Shown here: in pieces, positions 56,218 to 64,000 of the stretch
Layout: the number at the start of each line of letters is the position of its first letter
Numbering within the stretch: position 1 is the stretch's first letter
NCBI GenBank assembly: GCA_020072565.1
Contig: JAIQGI010000022.1
Span: 1-64,000 of the forward strand
Reading direction: 5' to 3'
DNA length: 64,000 nucleotides
DNA from: Terriglobia bacterium
GTDB lineage: Bacteria; Acidobacteriota; UBA6911
Position numbers and translations under genes: made by a program
The notes under the pieces: generated by a model
What the model was told of the DNA's origin: nothing
The model's input: the letters and a program-made list of their open reading frames with translations, nothing else
Databases searched by the model: none

Positions 56218-56316
56218 ATGCAAAAACCTAAGATTCAGAAAAAGACCTCAAAAAATGACGCCAAGCCCCAGTTTAAGAAGTCCGGTGCAACATCAATTCA
56301 ATTATTTAACAAATAA
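56218..56316 (+). CDS. possible 32-residue Lys-rich peptide
   Basis: An ATG frame encodes a short basic peptide starting 'MQKPKIQKKTSKNDAKPQFK'. The ribosome-binding site is weak and there is no known family. It lies just before a promoter of the repeated type, so it could equally be non-coding. Confidence 0.25.
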   Translation: MQKPKIQKKTSKNDAKPQFKKSGATSIQLFNK

Positions 56317-56333
56317 GCGTGGTCCGTACCGAA

Positions 56334-56363
56334 CTGACACGCGAATTATCCCAAGGGTATAAG
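56334..56363 (+). promoter_or_regulatory. CTGACA-N18-TATAAG promoter without clear upstream boxes (copy E)
   Basis: CTGACA (56334-56339), 18 nt starting CGCGAA as in copy A, and TATAAG (56358-56363). At the place of the proximal box only TGGTCCGT is found, and the other two boxes are not recognisable. It should transcribe the small membrane-protein frame and the YihY and AI-2E-family genes. Confidence 0.55.
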
Positions 56364-56367
56364 AGTA

Positions 56368-56508
56368 GTGTTAGTAGTTGCCAAGCAGGAACTGGCGGAT
56401 AGCGGACCCGAGAAGCATGAACGGATTCCCCTTGCTCCGGTAGTCGGAGGACTGGCGTTGGTTGGAGGGGTTATCTTGCTGGTCGTGGGCGCGAGGCAAG
56501 AAGCATAG
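56368..56508 (+). CDS. small membrane protein, C-terminal half of a DUF3185-like family
   Basis: A GTG-started frame of 46 residues ends in 'HERIPLAPVVGGLALVGGVI' followed by 'LLVVGARQEA', a single membrane helix. I know this ending from acidobacterial two-helix proteins resembling DUF3185 ('kkTIPLpPilGGlAlvgGivLlvvGar'). The first helix is absent, and the start would coincide with the predicted transcription start (leaderless), so it may be a remnant. Confidence 0.4.
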   Translation: MLVVAKQELADSGPEKHERIPLAPVVGGLALVGGVILLVVGARQEA

Positions 56509-56577
56509 CGGGGATCACCGATCGGAGAGGTTTGAGCGATCGTTGCACCAAACCTCACCGGAAGAGAGGTGGTTCAT

Positions 56578-57531
56578 ATGAGCCAGGCGGGCGCGATTCA
56601 ATGGATGAAACCGGGTCTCTCGGCGGTATCGACGGCATCAGCGAACATAAAGGCCGTCTGGGCCCTGCTCAAAGAGTCGTGCTTTGCATGGTTCCAAGAC
56701 AATGCACCGAGCATGGGTGCAGCGCTGACATTCTACGCAATCCTCTCGCTGGCCCCAGTCCTGATTGTCGCAACAGCGGTTGCGGGTCTGGGATTTCCGC
56801 AAAAAGCAGCTGAGGCTGAGGTCTTACGTCACATTCAAGCCCTGGTGGGTGAAACGAGTGCCAGGATTCTTCAGACTGCCATCCTAAGCGCCAATCGGCC
56901 CGCGCTCGGCACCATTGCCAGCACGATTGGCGTCGGAACAATGTTACTCGGCGCCTCAGGCGCCTTCGTTGAACTCCAGGACGCGCTCAATAAGATCTGG
57001 AATGTTGAGCGGAAATCAGGAAGTATCCTGCTGAGCGCGATTAGACAGCGATTTTTGTCATTCAGCCTGGTCCTAGGCACGGGCTTTCTGTTGCTGTTGT
57101 CACTCGTCTCGAGCGCCGCGCTGGGGGCCGTGGGAAGATTGATGGGACATCTACTTCCTTGGCCCGTGTTTTTTTTGGTATCGGTCGATTTTCTCTTCTC
57201 TTTCGGTGTGATAACCCTGCTGCTCGCTGCGATCTTTAGACTGCTGCCAGACACGGAGATTGCCTGGAATGATGTGTGGATCGGCGCGGCAATTGCGTCA
57301 CTTCTTTTCACGACCGGCAAGGTGCTGATGGGGTTGTATCTCGCCGAGTCCGCCGTAGCCTCAGCGTACGGGGCAGTGTCATCCCCTCTCGTTGTCCTTG
57401 TCTGGGTCTATTACTCGGCACAGATTCTTCTCTTTGGTGCGGAAATCACGCACGTCTACGCCAACAAGCACCGCTCGCGAGTTGAATCGGCCTCTCGCAC
57501 AGCGAGTCCCGGTCGAGGGGAGTCGACATGA
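56578..57531 (+). CDS. YihY/BrkB-family inner-membrane protein
   Basis: ATG 56578 has AGAGAGG upstream; the 317-residue product has about six membrane helices. Family landmarks are 'GAALTFYAILSLAPVLIVAT', 'GASGAFVELQDALNKIWNV' and 'RLLPDTEIAWNDVWIGA'. 'YGAVSSPLVVLVWVYYSAQI' with 'LFGAEITHVYA' completes the set. The family was once called RNase BN or BrkB, but its function is unsettled; transport or envelope integrity has been suggested. It is followed 41 nt later by the AI-2E-family gene in the same direction. Confidence 0.9.
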   Translation: MSQAGAIQWMKPGLSAVSTASANIKAVWALLKESCFAWFQDNAPSMGAALTFYAILSLAPVLIVATAVAGLGFPQKAAEAEVLRHIQALVGETSARILQTAILSANRPALGTIASTIGVGTMLLGASGAFVELQDALNKIWNVERKSGSILLSAIRQRFLSFSLVLGTGFLLLLSLVSSAALGAVGRLMGHLLPWPVFFLVSVDFLFSFGVITLLLAAIFRLLPDTEIAWNDVWIGAAIASLLFTTGKVLMGLYLAESAVASAYGAVSSPLVVLVWVYYSAQILLFGAEITHVYANKHRSRVESASRTASPGRGEST

Positions 57532-57572
57532 TATCTCATCACCTCACCCGGATTGAGCACTAATGGATCGTA

Positions 57573-58649
57573 ATGTTCAAACATGGTCTTGATCGTCGCG
57601 CGGCGAGTTATACCTGGACAGTGCTGTTTATTCTATTACTGCTGACAGTGGTCTATCTCATTCGAGAGACTCTATTCGTCTTTGCGCTGGCGCTGCTGTT
57701 TGCCTATCTGCTACGGCCATTGGTCCACTATCTCGATCGCCGGCTGCCAGGGCGATCCAGGGCGCCGGCCCTCGCCATCGTCTATTTATCCCTAGTCGGA
57801 TTGCTGGTTGCAGTCGGGATTGCAGTTGGCTCTCGAGTCGTGCTGGAGGCGCACGCACTTGCGATGAGGATTCCGGAACTCCTTTCCAGACTCGAAAAAC
57901 CGGTCGCACTGATCGCGTCACCATCCCTTCCGACGTTTAAGGAACTGGTGATCTCGACTCTGCAAAAGCAGCTCGTTGAACATTCGCGAGACCTTCTATC
58001 ACTCCTGCCCAATATAGCTTTGGGCTTTTTGTCACATGCCGGAAGTCTTATTTACATCGTGCTGGTGCCGATCCTGGGCTTTTTCTTCTTGAAAGACGGC
58101 CCGGAGTTTCGCAACTCCATATTGGAGATGCTCGCCGAGGGATCTCGACGCGACGAGATCAAGGAAATTGCGGCCGACGTGCATTTGTTGCTTGCCCAGT
58201 ACATGCGAGCCTTGGTGCTGCTGGCGGCAGCGGCGTTCGCAGCCTTCGGGTTGTTTTTCACTCTAATCGGCGTCCCTTATGGAATCCTGCTGGCGGCCAT
58301 CGCCTTTTTTCTTGAGTTTATACCTGTTGTAGGGCCCCTGGTGGGAGCGGTCGCCATCCTGATGGTTGCCGGATTGAGCGGGTTTCAACATTGGCTTTGG
58401 ATTCTCGTATTCCTGGCCGTGTTCCGCATTTTCCAGGATTATGTCTTGTCGCCCCACCTGATGAGCAAAGGCGCGAAACTACAACCCGTGGTGGTGATCT
58501 TCGGAATCCTCGCGGGCGGACAAATTGCAGGAATCCCCGGAATTTTTTTGTCTGTGCCTGTTTTGGCGACCCTCCGAATCGTATATCGGCAACTGAAAAA
58601 GAAACTCCTCGCCTCCGCGCTCGACAGGCCGGGGATCGGAACTGTTTGA
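57573..58649 (+). CDS. AI-2E family (PerM/TqsA-like) membrane transporter
   Basis: This 358-residue protein has about eight helices. It has the early 'FVFALALLFAYLLRPLVHYL' pair, 'LVPILGFFFLKDG' and the conserved 'GLFFTLIGVPYGILLAAIAF' with 'FLEFIPVVGPLVGAV'. The late 'FQDYVLSPHLMSKGAKLQPV' is characteristic of the AI-2 exporter/PerM family. Members export autoinducer-2 or exchange ions; the substrate here is unknown. It is probably co-transcribed with the YihY gene. Confidence 0.9.
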   Translation: MFKHGLDRRAASYTWTVLFILLLLTVVYLIRETLFVFALALLFAYLLRPLVHYLDRRLPGRSRAPALAIVYLSLVGLLVAVGIAVGSRVVLEAHALAMRIPELLSRLEKPVALIASPSLPTFKELVISTLQKQLVEHSRDLLSLLPNIALGFLSHAGSLIYIVLVPILGFFFLKDGPEFRNSILEMLAEGSRRDEIKEIAADVHLLLAQYMRALVLLAAAAFAAFGLFFTLIGVPYGILLAAIAFFLEFIPVVGPLVGAVAILMVAGLSGFQHWLWILVFLAVFRIFQDYVLSPHLMSKGAKLQPVVVIFGILAGGQIAGIPGIFLSVPVLATLRIVYRQLKKKLLASALDRPGIGTV

Positions 58650-58741
58650 GCTTCGCGGAAGATGGCGAGCCAGCGGAACGCCTGGGCTAATTGCTGCAAT
58701 TCCCATCTGCCCCAGGCTGCAATTCGCGCTCCTGAACATGG

Positions 58742-58807
58742 TGAGCAATTGTGACCAAACGTATGAGCCGTTTTGAACTGACACCCGAAATGTCTCTAGA
58801 GTATTGA
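58742..58807 (+). promoter_or_regulatory. promoter with three TGANCA boxes (copy D)
   Basis: TGAGCAAT (58742-58749), TGACCA, TGAGCCGT (58764-58771), 6 nt, CTGACA (58778-58783), 18 nt, TATTGA (58802-58807). Same phase as copies A, B and C, here on the plus strand. It lies in the 294-base gap after the AI-2E gene and would start transcription near 58814, reaching the small frame at 58944 and the secreted protein at 59045. Confidence 0.7.
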
Positions 58808-58943
58808 GGTAATGAGGGGCGGCATACCACGTGAAGGGTCGAGGAGAATCTCAGCCAATTCAGCCGGGAACAGACATGGAAACAACGCGCCGCCTCGACC
58901 ACCAGCCCGTGCTGCTGGTAAGGACTCTGACGGGAGGTCGCCA

Positions 58944-59057
58944 ATGACAGTGCGTTATGGGCCGGCCTTCGCTCCCGGTGCAAGTGATTGGCGGGCACCG
59001 ACTTCTTCGTGTAACCCCTGGAGAGAGGGCGCGGTGCTGGGTTCATGTATAGAATAA
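58944..59057 (+). CDS. small ORF coupled to the next gene, possible leader peptide
   Basis: A 37-residue frame begins at ATG with a strong GGGAGGT 6 nt upstream and overlaps the start of the secreted-protein gene by 13 nt. That downstream gene has only a poorly placed ribosome-binding site of its own, so its translation may depend on this frame. The peptide (starts 'MTVRYGPAFAPGASDW') has no known family. Confidence 0.4.
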   Translation: MTVRYGPAFAPGASDWRAPTSSCNPWREGAVLGSCIE

Positions 59058-59956
59058 CTGTTGTACTTGCCTGCATCCTCTTGTTGCGGGCGCCGGGCAC
59101 TTTATGCCAGGAACAGTCCGCGCCTCTCTTTTCTCTTCCGTCATGCGACGATTCCCGCAGAGGCTTCTCTGATCCGTTGCACACGATGGATAAAACGTGC
59201 AATCCCCCCGCCGTTCTGGCATCAGCGGGGCCGGCGCGGGGGCTTCTTATCATGGATTCGCACCTGTTTGCCAGAGGCGATACGCAGGCAGCAGGTGGAT
59301 CTTCCAGCGGCGCCCAACGCCAGGGCAAGAAACCCAGCCAGGATCATTCATATCTGATCGAACTTTCGTCGGCGAACTGGCACCCGCTATCCCATGCTGA
59401 AAAATTCGGACTCTTTTGGCGGGACCTGCTGCACTGGGAAACGCATGTCTCGCTGGCTCTGGACGCGGGTGTATCATTGGCCACCAACGATCGGCCCTTT
59501 CTCGGAAGGGGCGGCTATGGCTTCCTGCGAAGGTATGGGTTCAATATGGCTGACGAGGCAAACGCTACGTTCTTTGGGGCATTCCTGTTCCCCAGGTTCT
59601 TTCACGAAGACCCGCGCTACATACCAATGGACCACGGCACCAAGCGAGCCCGCATCGCATACGCTCTCAGCCGCATTGTCATCACGCGCAATGATGCCGG
59701 CCGTTCGGAGTTGAACAAATCCCTGATCCTGGGGACCGTTGTCTCTACCGCAATTTCCAGCGCTTACTACTCCCCTGTTGGGGGATCTACAGGTGCCGGC
59801 GTAATATTCGCCAATGCTGGTATCAGCCTGGCATCGGATGCAGGATTCAATTTGTTCAAGGAATACTGGCCCAACGTGTCGCGCAAGCTTAGATTGAACC
59901 TGTGGATTAGAAATCTTATCAAGTCCTCGGTCCGAGACACGATCAGAGTCTATTGA
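59045..59956 (+). CDS. conserved secreted/envelope protein of unknown function
   Basis: This 303-residue protein has a signal peptide ('VVLACILLLRAPGTLCQ'). After a poorly conserved ~90-residue linker comes a domain with 'SHAEKFGLFWRDLLHW', 'GFLRRYGFNMADEANATFFG' and 'FLFPRFFHEDPRYIPMDHG'. 'SRIVITRNDAGRSELNKSLI' and 'NAGISLASDAGFNLFKEYWP' follow. I recognise this as a common acidobacterial secreted family without assigned function; its small-residue-rich strands suggest an envelope protein. It is expressed from promoter copy D, and its start overlaps a small frame, suggesting translational coupling. Confidence 0.75.
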   Translation: MYRITVVLACILLLRAPGTLCQEQSAPLFSLPSCDDSRRGFSDPLHTMDKTCNPPAVLASAGPARGLLIMDSHLFARGDTQAAGGSSSGAQRQGKKPSQDHSYLIELSSANWHPLSHAEKFGLFWRDLLHWETHVSLALDAGVSLATNDRPFLGRGGYGFLRRYGFNMADEANATFFGAFLFPRFFHEDPRYIPMDHGTKRARIAYALSRIVITRNDAGRSELNKSLILGTVVSTAISSAYYSPVGGSTGAGVIFANAGISLASDAGFNLFKEYWPNVSRKLRLNLWIRNLIKSSVRDTIRVY

Positions 59957-60054
59957 CGGATGAGGGACAAAGGATCGCCAGCAACACTGCCAGGCGGATG
60001 ACTGCGGGCTATCCTGGTCAATGAGGCTTACGGAACATTTGTCGCCGCCTATTA

Positions 60055-61125
60055 TTAAGACTCCTGCAGGGATTCTTTCACCATCTCTTCGACACGCTCC
60101 TGGACCGCTTCCTTCACTGCTTCCTTGACCGTTTCTTTCACTTCTTGCGGATTCAGACTCGCGCTCCCGGTCTGCTCCGCCGCCTCTTTGAGCGCCTCTT
60201 TCACGATGGGATTCAGCGGCGACAGCTCCTTGACCAGCTCTTTTATGATTTGTTTCAAGTTGCCTTCGGACTGCTGGTTCTCTTCGACTGCGCTCATCGC
60301 CCAATCTGTTTCAAAAGTTTTGATTAAACCGTTCACCACGTTCGGTTCACTAACAATAACGCCGACTTCGCGGCGCGAGTCCAGTTCGGCCACGCGCAGG
60401 CTCTGGCTGCCCAGAAAGGCCTGACGGCGGTCGCGGATAATCGTGCGCGTGTGCAAGCGCAGCTTGGCGAGATTCCGGGCTTCCAGACCAGGGTTTTGCT
60501 TGCTTACGCGGCCGATGACTTTGATCTCCACCCCCGCCTTCGACCGCTCGCTGAGTACACCCAGCATTCCCGCATCGGCGATCTTCGGGTCGTAGATGAG
60601 CAGCTCCTTCCTGGCCTTGCGGATAAACGCGCCGAGCACTTTGCGGGCGTTGGCGGGACTGACGACAAAGGTGTCTAGTGTCGGTGTATAGGGTTTCCGC
60701 GTGGTATCGGCCTCAAATAACTTCACCGCTTCCTGGATGAACTTGGCGTTCCTGGTGACGATGCCGAAGCCGCGACTATGGTCGATATCAAGGTGGGTGA
60801 AGTTGAAGGACAGGACGTAGAGCAGTCGACGGTCGATAATCATCAGCTTGTCGTGATAGCGCACCAGATCGTCGGCGGTCCGCGAAACGGCGACGCCCAC
60901 TGCGAGCAGACGCATCTCGAGCTTGCGCAGGTTTATCTCGCCGCCCCGGTTGGTGTAGGCGATCAACGCGTGCACCGAAACGCCGCGGCCGACCGCAGCC
61001 TTCAGCCCCGCCTCAATCTCGGCGCGGTCGAAACGGAAGATTGCGATCTCGATGCTTTTCTTGGCGTTTCGGATTCCCGAAAGCAGCGCCGCGATTCCGT
61101 CGCCAGGTTGGATTAACAGTTTCAT
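60055..61125 (-). CDS. phospholipase-D-like protein with LEA-like amphipathic C-terminus
   Basis: This 356-residue protein has two PLD half-sites. The first is a standard HxKx4D in 'YHDKLMIIDRR'. The second reads 'LHTRTIIRDRRQAFLGSQSL', with Arg in place of Lys. The two halves cover about residues 1-270. The last ~65 residues carry tandem charged repeats ('VKETVKEAVKEAVQERVEEM'), an amphipathic helix like LEA or membrane-surface proteins. There is no signal peptide, so it is cytoplasmic, possibly membrane-associated. Activity (phosphodiesterase, nuclease or transphosphatidylase) cannot be told. The start lacks a strong ribosome-binding site. Confidence 0.8.
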   Translation of the reverse strand: MKLLIQPGDGIAALLSGIRNAKKSIEIAIFRFDRAEIEAGLKAAVGRGVSVHALIAYTNRGGEINLRKLEMRLLAVGVAVSRTADDLVRYHDKLMIIDRRLLYVLSFNFTHLDIDHSRGFGIVTRNAKFIQEAVKLFEADTTRKPYTPTLDTFVVSPANARKVLGAFIRKARKELLIYDPKIADAGMLGVLSERSKAGVEIKVIGRVSKQNPGLEARNLAKLRLHTRTIIRDRRQAFLGSQSLRVAELDSRREVGVIVSEPNVVNGLIKTFETDWAMSAVEENQQSEGNLKQIIKELVKELSPLNPIVKEALKEAAEQTGSASLNPQEVKETVKEAVKEAVQERVEEMVKESLQES

Positions 61126-61299
61126 GGGCGCTTCACCAGGTGGTCAGGCCAAGTCTTAGGGATCGGAAGCGTTCCACCTCTATTAGGCTCGGTAAACGCT
61201 GGGGGGCTCAAGCTGCGACGGCACAGTCAGGCCAACACCGCACTCCTTCCCAGCGACTGAACCCATGGCACAGAATCCGGAGTGCAGCGGATGGGTCGG

Positions 61300-62265
61300 C
61301 TATAGCTTCTTCAGCGCCTCGATGCGCTGCATCACTACCCTGGTATAGCCCTCGACCTCGGCGGGCGAGAAGCCGGCGGCGCGGAAGCAGTCACGGATCT
61401 GCTCGGAGGAGAACTGGCCGAGCCGGCTGCCGAGCCAGCGTGCGTCCGCGATAGGAATATGCTTGGCCACACTCTCCATCCGCGTGCGGAAGCGGTAGTT
61501 GGGGAAATTGATCATGGTAAGTATGAAGGGTCGGCTGTGCATGACGAAGTCCACATATCCGGGCGTGACCTTTTCGATAAACTTGGTTTCCGCGTAGTCC
61601 TTCATCACGTCCTTGCTGCGGCCGAAGGGGTTGCCGGTTCTCCCAAGACTGGCGCCCAGGTCGGCCACCTCATAACGGGGCTCGCCGCCCTCATCGAGAA
61701 CCTTGTTGTTGATTTCCTTCAAGTCCCAATTGTTGATGAGCGCCATCATGACACGAAGGCCGTTGAACTCGCGCGTGCCGACAAAGGGGTTATCGTACCA
61801 GCTCCAGTTCTTCAATTCCTTCCCGCCGCCGTGGCGCTCCAAACGCGCCTCGCGGACAACGCCGCCGTCTGACACGTACTCCTGACCGCGGGAGAGCGGT
61901 TTCATACCTTGTACGTGGATTTGCGGCCGGTAGTAGTCCTCGTCGGCAAAGTAACCCGCCGCCCACACGAGGCGCGTCGCAGCAGTTTCCGACTTCACCT
62001 CGGGGCCGAGTTTCACCTTCCACTTGGTGCCGTTTTCATCTTCGACCTCAAACTTGGGTGAAGTTCCGCTCTGAGATTCCTCGATGAATTTAAAGTTGGT
62101 CCCGGGCTGATGATTTTTCCCCCCCGGCCCGTATAGGAGGTCCAGAGCCGAAACGTCGCCGCGGTCGCGCCACAGCGCGCCGGCGGTCCCGGCCGGCTGA
62201 GCGAAGGCGGGCAGCGTCAGAAAAAGAGCAAGAATGATGAAGAAGATCCTCTTGTGATCTCGCAT
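61300..62265 (-). CDS. conserved secreted protein of unknown function
   Basis: ATG 62265 has AGGAGG 5 nt upstream; the product has 321 residues with a signal peptide ('ALFLTLPAFAQP'). Conserved parts are 'LDLLYGPGGKNHQPG', 'DENGTKWKVKLGPEVKSETA', 'TRLVWAAGYFADEDYY', 'FNGLRVMMALINNWDLKEIN' and 'YEVADLGASLGRTG'. The 'KWKVK...ASRLvWa.GYf.DedYf' and 'NNWDlKd.N' patterns recall a kinase-like fold of a common acidobacterial/deltaproteobacterial secreted family, without known activity. It is expressed from a TGANCA-box promoter (62403-62468). Confidence 0.75.
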   Translation of the reverse strand: MRDHKRIFFIILALFLTLPAFAQPAGTAGALWRDRGDVSALDLLYGPGGKNHQPGTNFKFIEESQSGTSPKFEVEDENGTKWKVKLGPEVKSETAATRLVWAAGYFADEDYYRPQIHVQGMKPLSRGQEYVSDGGVVREARLERHGGGKELKNWSWYDNPFVGTREFNGLRVMMALINNWDLKEINNKVLDEGGEPRYEVADLGASLGRTGNPFGRSKDVMKDYAETKFIEKVTPGYVDFVMHSRPFILTMINFPNYRFRTRMESVAKHIPIADARWLGSRLGQFSSEQIRDCFRAAGFSPAEVEGYTRVVMQRIEALKKL

Positions 62266-62402
62266 GGTTCCTCCTAAAAAAGGAGCAGTCCTATTCCTTG
62301 GATTACCGCACAGCCGTCGCGAGCGGCAATCTGGCAGATCGTGCTGCGAGATGGGGCAAAGTGTTACGTCATATTTGTGGCTGGCAGCGCGAGCCACACT
62401 TT

Positions 62403-62468
62403 CTTATACTGCGGCGGCAGTTCCCGTGTCAGTCTAGTATTGCTCATACATTTGATCAATATTGCTCA
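62403..62468 (-). promoter_or_regulatory. promoter of the 61300 gene with three TGANCA boxes (copy C)
   Basis: Minus strand: TGAGCAAT (62461-62468), TGATCA, TGAGCAAT (62439-62446), 6 nt, CTGACA (62427-62432), 18 nt, TATAAG (62403-62408). This is the best copy of the set. The start should be near 62396, giving a leader of about 130 nt. The rest of the gap up to 62620 shows no gene. Confidence 0.78.
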
Positions 62469-62620
62469 CGCTAGTTAATGACGGGGAACCACCTTGTGGT
62501 GACGAGTCGAAGTTACGGACTGGCCGAGAATCATAGCGGGCCGTGCGCATGGGGCTTGCGAGGCGAACTCAAATATAGGTTTGCCGCCCGGGCTGAGGGG
62601 ATCATCGTCGGCGTTGCCGG

Positions 62621-64000
62621 CTAAGTTTTTTGTGTGTCCGCCGCTTGGCGATCTTCCCTGCGAAACTGGATTTCATAAAGCTCCGAATAGAGGCCGCCTG
62701 CCGCCAGCAGCTCGTCGTGGGTGCCCCGCTCAACGATAGTATTGTCTTTCACCACGAAGATAATTTTGGCGTGCCAGATCGTCGCCAGATGATGCGCAAT
62801 GACGATGCAAGTCTTGCCTTCCATCAAACGGTCGAGGGCTTCGAACACGGCCTGCTCGGACACGGCGTCCAGTCCTGATGTGGGCTCGTCCAGAACTAGG
62901 ATGGGAGTATTGCGGATAACGGCCCGCGCGATGGCGATGCGCTGGCGCTGGCCCCCGGAAAGCGTCACGCCGCGTTCGCCGACCATCGTGTCGTAGCCCT
63001 CGGGCATCACCTCAATGAATTCGTCGGCGTTGGCCAGTTTTGCCGCGCGGATAATCTCCGCTCGGCTGGCTTCCGGGCGGCCATAGGCGATGTTTTGCCA
63101 TACGGGTGCGTGGAACAGAAGCGTCTCCTGCAAAACAAAACTGATCTGCTGGCGAAGCGATTTCATCGTGTAGTTGCGAATGTTTTTCCCGTCGATTTTG
63201 ACTTCCCCGGAGACGGGATCGTAGAAGCGCGCAACCAGGCTGATGATGGTAGACTTGCCGCCCCCCGTCGGGCCAACGAATGCCGCGACTTGGCCCGGCT
63301 CGATCTCGAAGCTCACATCTTTCAGGATCAATTGGTCTTGGTTGTACCCAAACGAGACTTTGTCAAATTCGATCTTGCCCTTGAAGCGCGCGGCGGGGCG
63401 CGCGCCCGGCTGGTCACGCATTCCGCTATCGGTCTCCAAAACTTCGCGGATCCGCTCGAACCCCACCGCTGCCTTTGAGACGGTGTCCGTCATTTTGGAA
63501 AGGTCACGCATAGGCTTATACATTTTGCCCAGGTAGAGCAAAAAAACGACCAGCGCACCAACGGTGAGTTGGCCCGCCAGTACCAGGCGCGCGCCGTAAC
63601 CGAGCATCAAACAGGTCCCCGTCGCTACGACAATCTCGACGATAGGTGAGAGCTTCATCTTGATGCTGCGCGCAACAAGGGTCATCTCGACATTTTCCAG
63701 GCTCTGGCGCTCGAAGCGGCGCTCCTCGTAGTCCTCACGGGCAAAGGCCTTGACCACGCGGATCGAGGAAAAAACTTCCTCGACAATCGAAACCAGCTCG
63801 CTCTCTTTCTTTCTTACGTCGCGCGAAGCTTTTTTGATGCGCCGGGTGAAGATGTAGACCACCAGGAAGAGCACGGGCGCAACGGAGAGCGAGATGAGCG
63901 TGAAACGCCAGTTCAGGTAAAGCATGACCCCGATGATCCCCAGTAGGGTGAGGACACTGGCTAAGATGCCCAACAGCGCCGTGGTGACAAAGTCCTGAAT
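62621..64000 (-). CDS. ABC transporter, fused permease and ATPase (exporter type), partial
   Basis: The frame continues beyond the right end of the window, so the N-terminal membrane helices are missing here. At least two membrane segments and a complete nucleotide-binding domain are seen. They are Walker A 'GPTGGGKST', Q-loop 'ISFVLQETLLFHA', signature 'LSGGQRQRIAIARA', Walker B 'ILVLDEPTSG' and H-loop 'VIAHHLATI'. This is the MsbA/lipid- and drug-exporter type (ABCB-like half transporter). The substrate is unknown. Its promoter and any partner lie outside. Confidence 0.93.
   Translation of the reverse strand: MQDFVTTALLGILASVLTLLGIIGVMLYLNWRFTLISLSVAPVLFLVVYIFTRRIKKASRDVRKKESELVSIVEEVFSSIRVVKAFAREDYEERRFERQSLENVEMTLVARSIKMKLSPIVEIVVATGTCLMLGYGARLVLAGQLTVGALVVFLLYLGKMYKPMRDLSKMTDTVSKAAVGFERIREVLETDSGMRDQPGARPAARFKGKIEFDKVSFGYNQDQLILKDVSFEIEPGQVAAFVGPTGGGKSTIISLVARFYDPVSGEVKIDGKNIRNYTMKSLRQQISFVLQETLLFHAPVWQNIAYGRPEASRAEIIRAAKLANADEFIEVMPEGYDTMVGERGVTLSGGQRQRIAIARAVIRNTPILVLDEPTSGLDAVSEQAVFEALDRLMEGKTCIVIAHHLATIWHAKIIFVVKDNTIVERGTHDELLAAGGLYSELYEIQFRREDRQAADTQKT

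Noticed and set aside
56298-56327. TGANCA boxes upstream of promoter copy E
   Set aside because: At the expected offsets only one weak match (TGGTCCGT) is seen; not enough to call boxes.

Overview
The window looks like a chromosomal piece of a high-GC, diderm, heterotrophic bacterium, most probably an Acidobacteriota member (inference). Supporting signs are an Oar-type TonB-dependent receptor with an N-terminal carboxypeptidase-regulatory domain, many secreted peptidases (S9, M1, two M28) carrying Gly/Arg-rich low-complexity inserts, Kdo transferase (LPS outer membrane), and several small secreted families that I associate with Acidobacteriota. No rRNA, tRNA or CRISPR array was seen.

Region 1-15 kb: the 5' end of an IS4-like transposase, scattered hypotheticals, a probable non-autonomous element with terminal inverted repeats (2907-3307), a vapBC pair with a clear palindromic operator, two secreted peptidases (S9/DPP-IV-like and M1), an alpha-L-fucosidase, and an LPS pair (DUF374 acyltransferase and waaA).

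Region 15-35 kb: a kinase remnant cut at the catalytic loop, a DUF5107-TPR protein, an M28 peptidase fused to a cyclophilin-like domain, a large TonB receptor, an ECF sigma factor with a membrane partner, a xylulokinase-like FGGY kinase, a histidine kinase/receiver pair, a second M28 peptidase, and a DEAD-box helicase that appears to start at CTG.

Region 35-56 kb is a signalling and stress island. It holds groES-groEL, three copies (one truncated and frameshifted) of a CheB-CheR-coiled-coil-PAS sensor module, two paralogous Crp/Fnr regulators, a STAS protein, a site-2 protease with CBS domains, a PAS histidine kinase and a NarL-type regulator. In its middle (47.8-50.1 kb) lie toxin-antitoxin and restriction remnants: a vapBC pair, a PIN relic, a HepT that has lost its catalytic centre next to MntA, and the N-terminal piece of a type ISP restriction enzyme.

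Region 56-64 kb: a YihY-type membrane protein, an AI-2E-family transporter, two conserved secreted proteins, a phospholipase-D-like protein with an LEA-like tail, and an ABC exporter running off the window.

The most notable observation is a repeated promoter architecture in front of groES-groEL, the STAS gene and two secreted-protein genes. It has three TGANCA boxes in fixed phase, then CTGACA and a TATAAG-like -10 exactly 18 nt apart. A fifth copy, before the small membrane-protein/YihY/AI-2E group, keeps only the core promoter. This suggests a locally clustered, so far unnamed (stress?) regulon.
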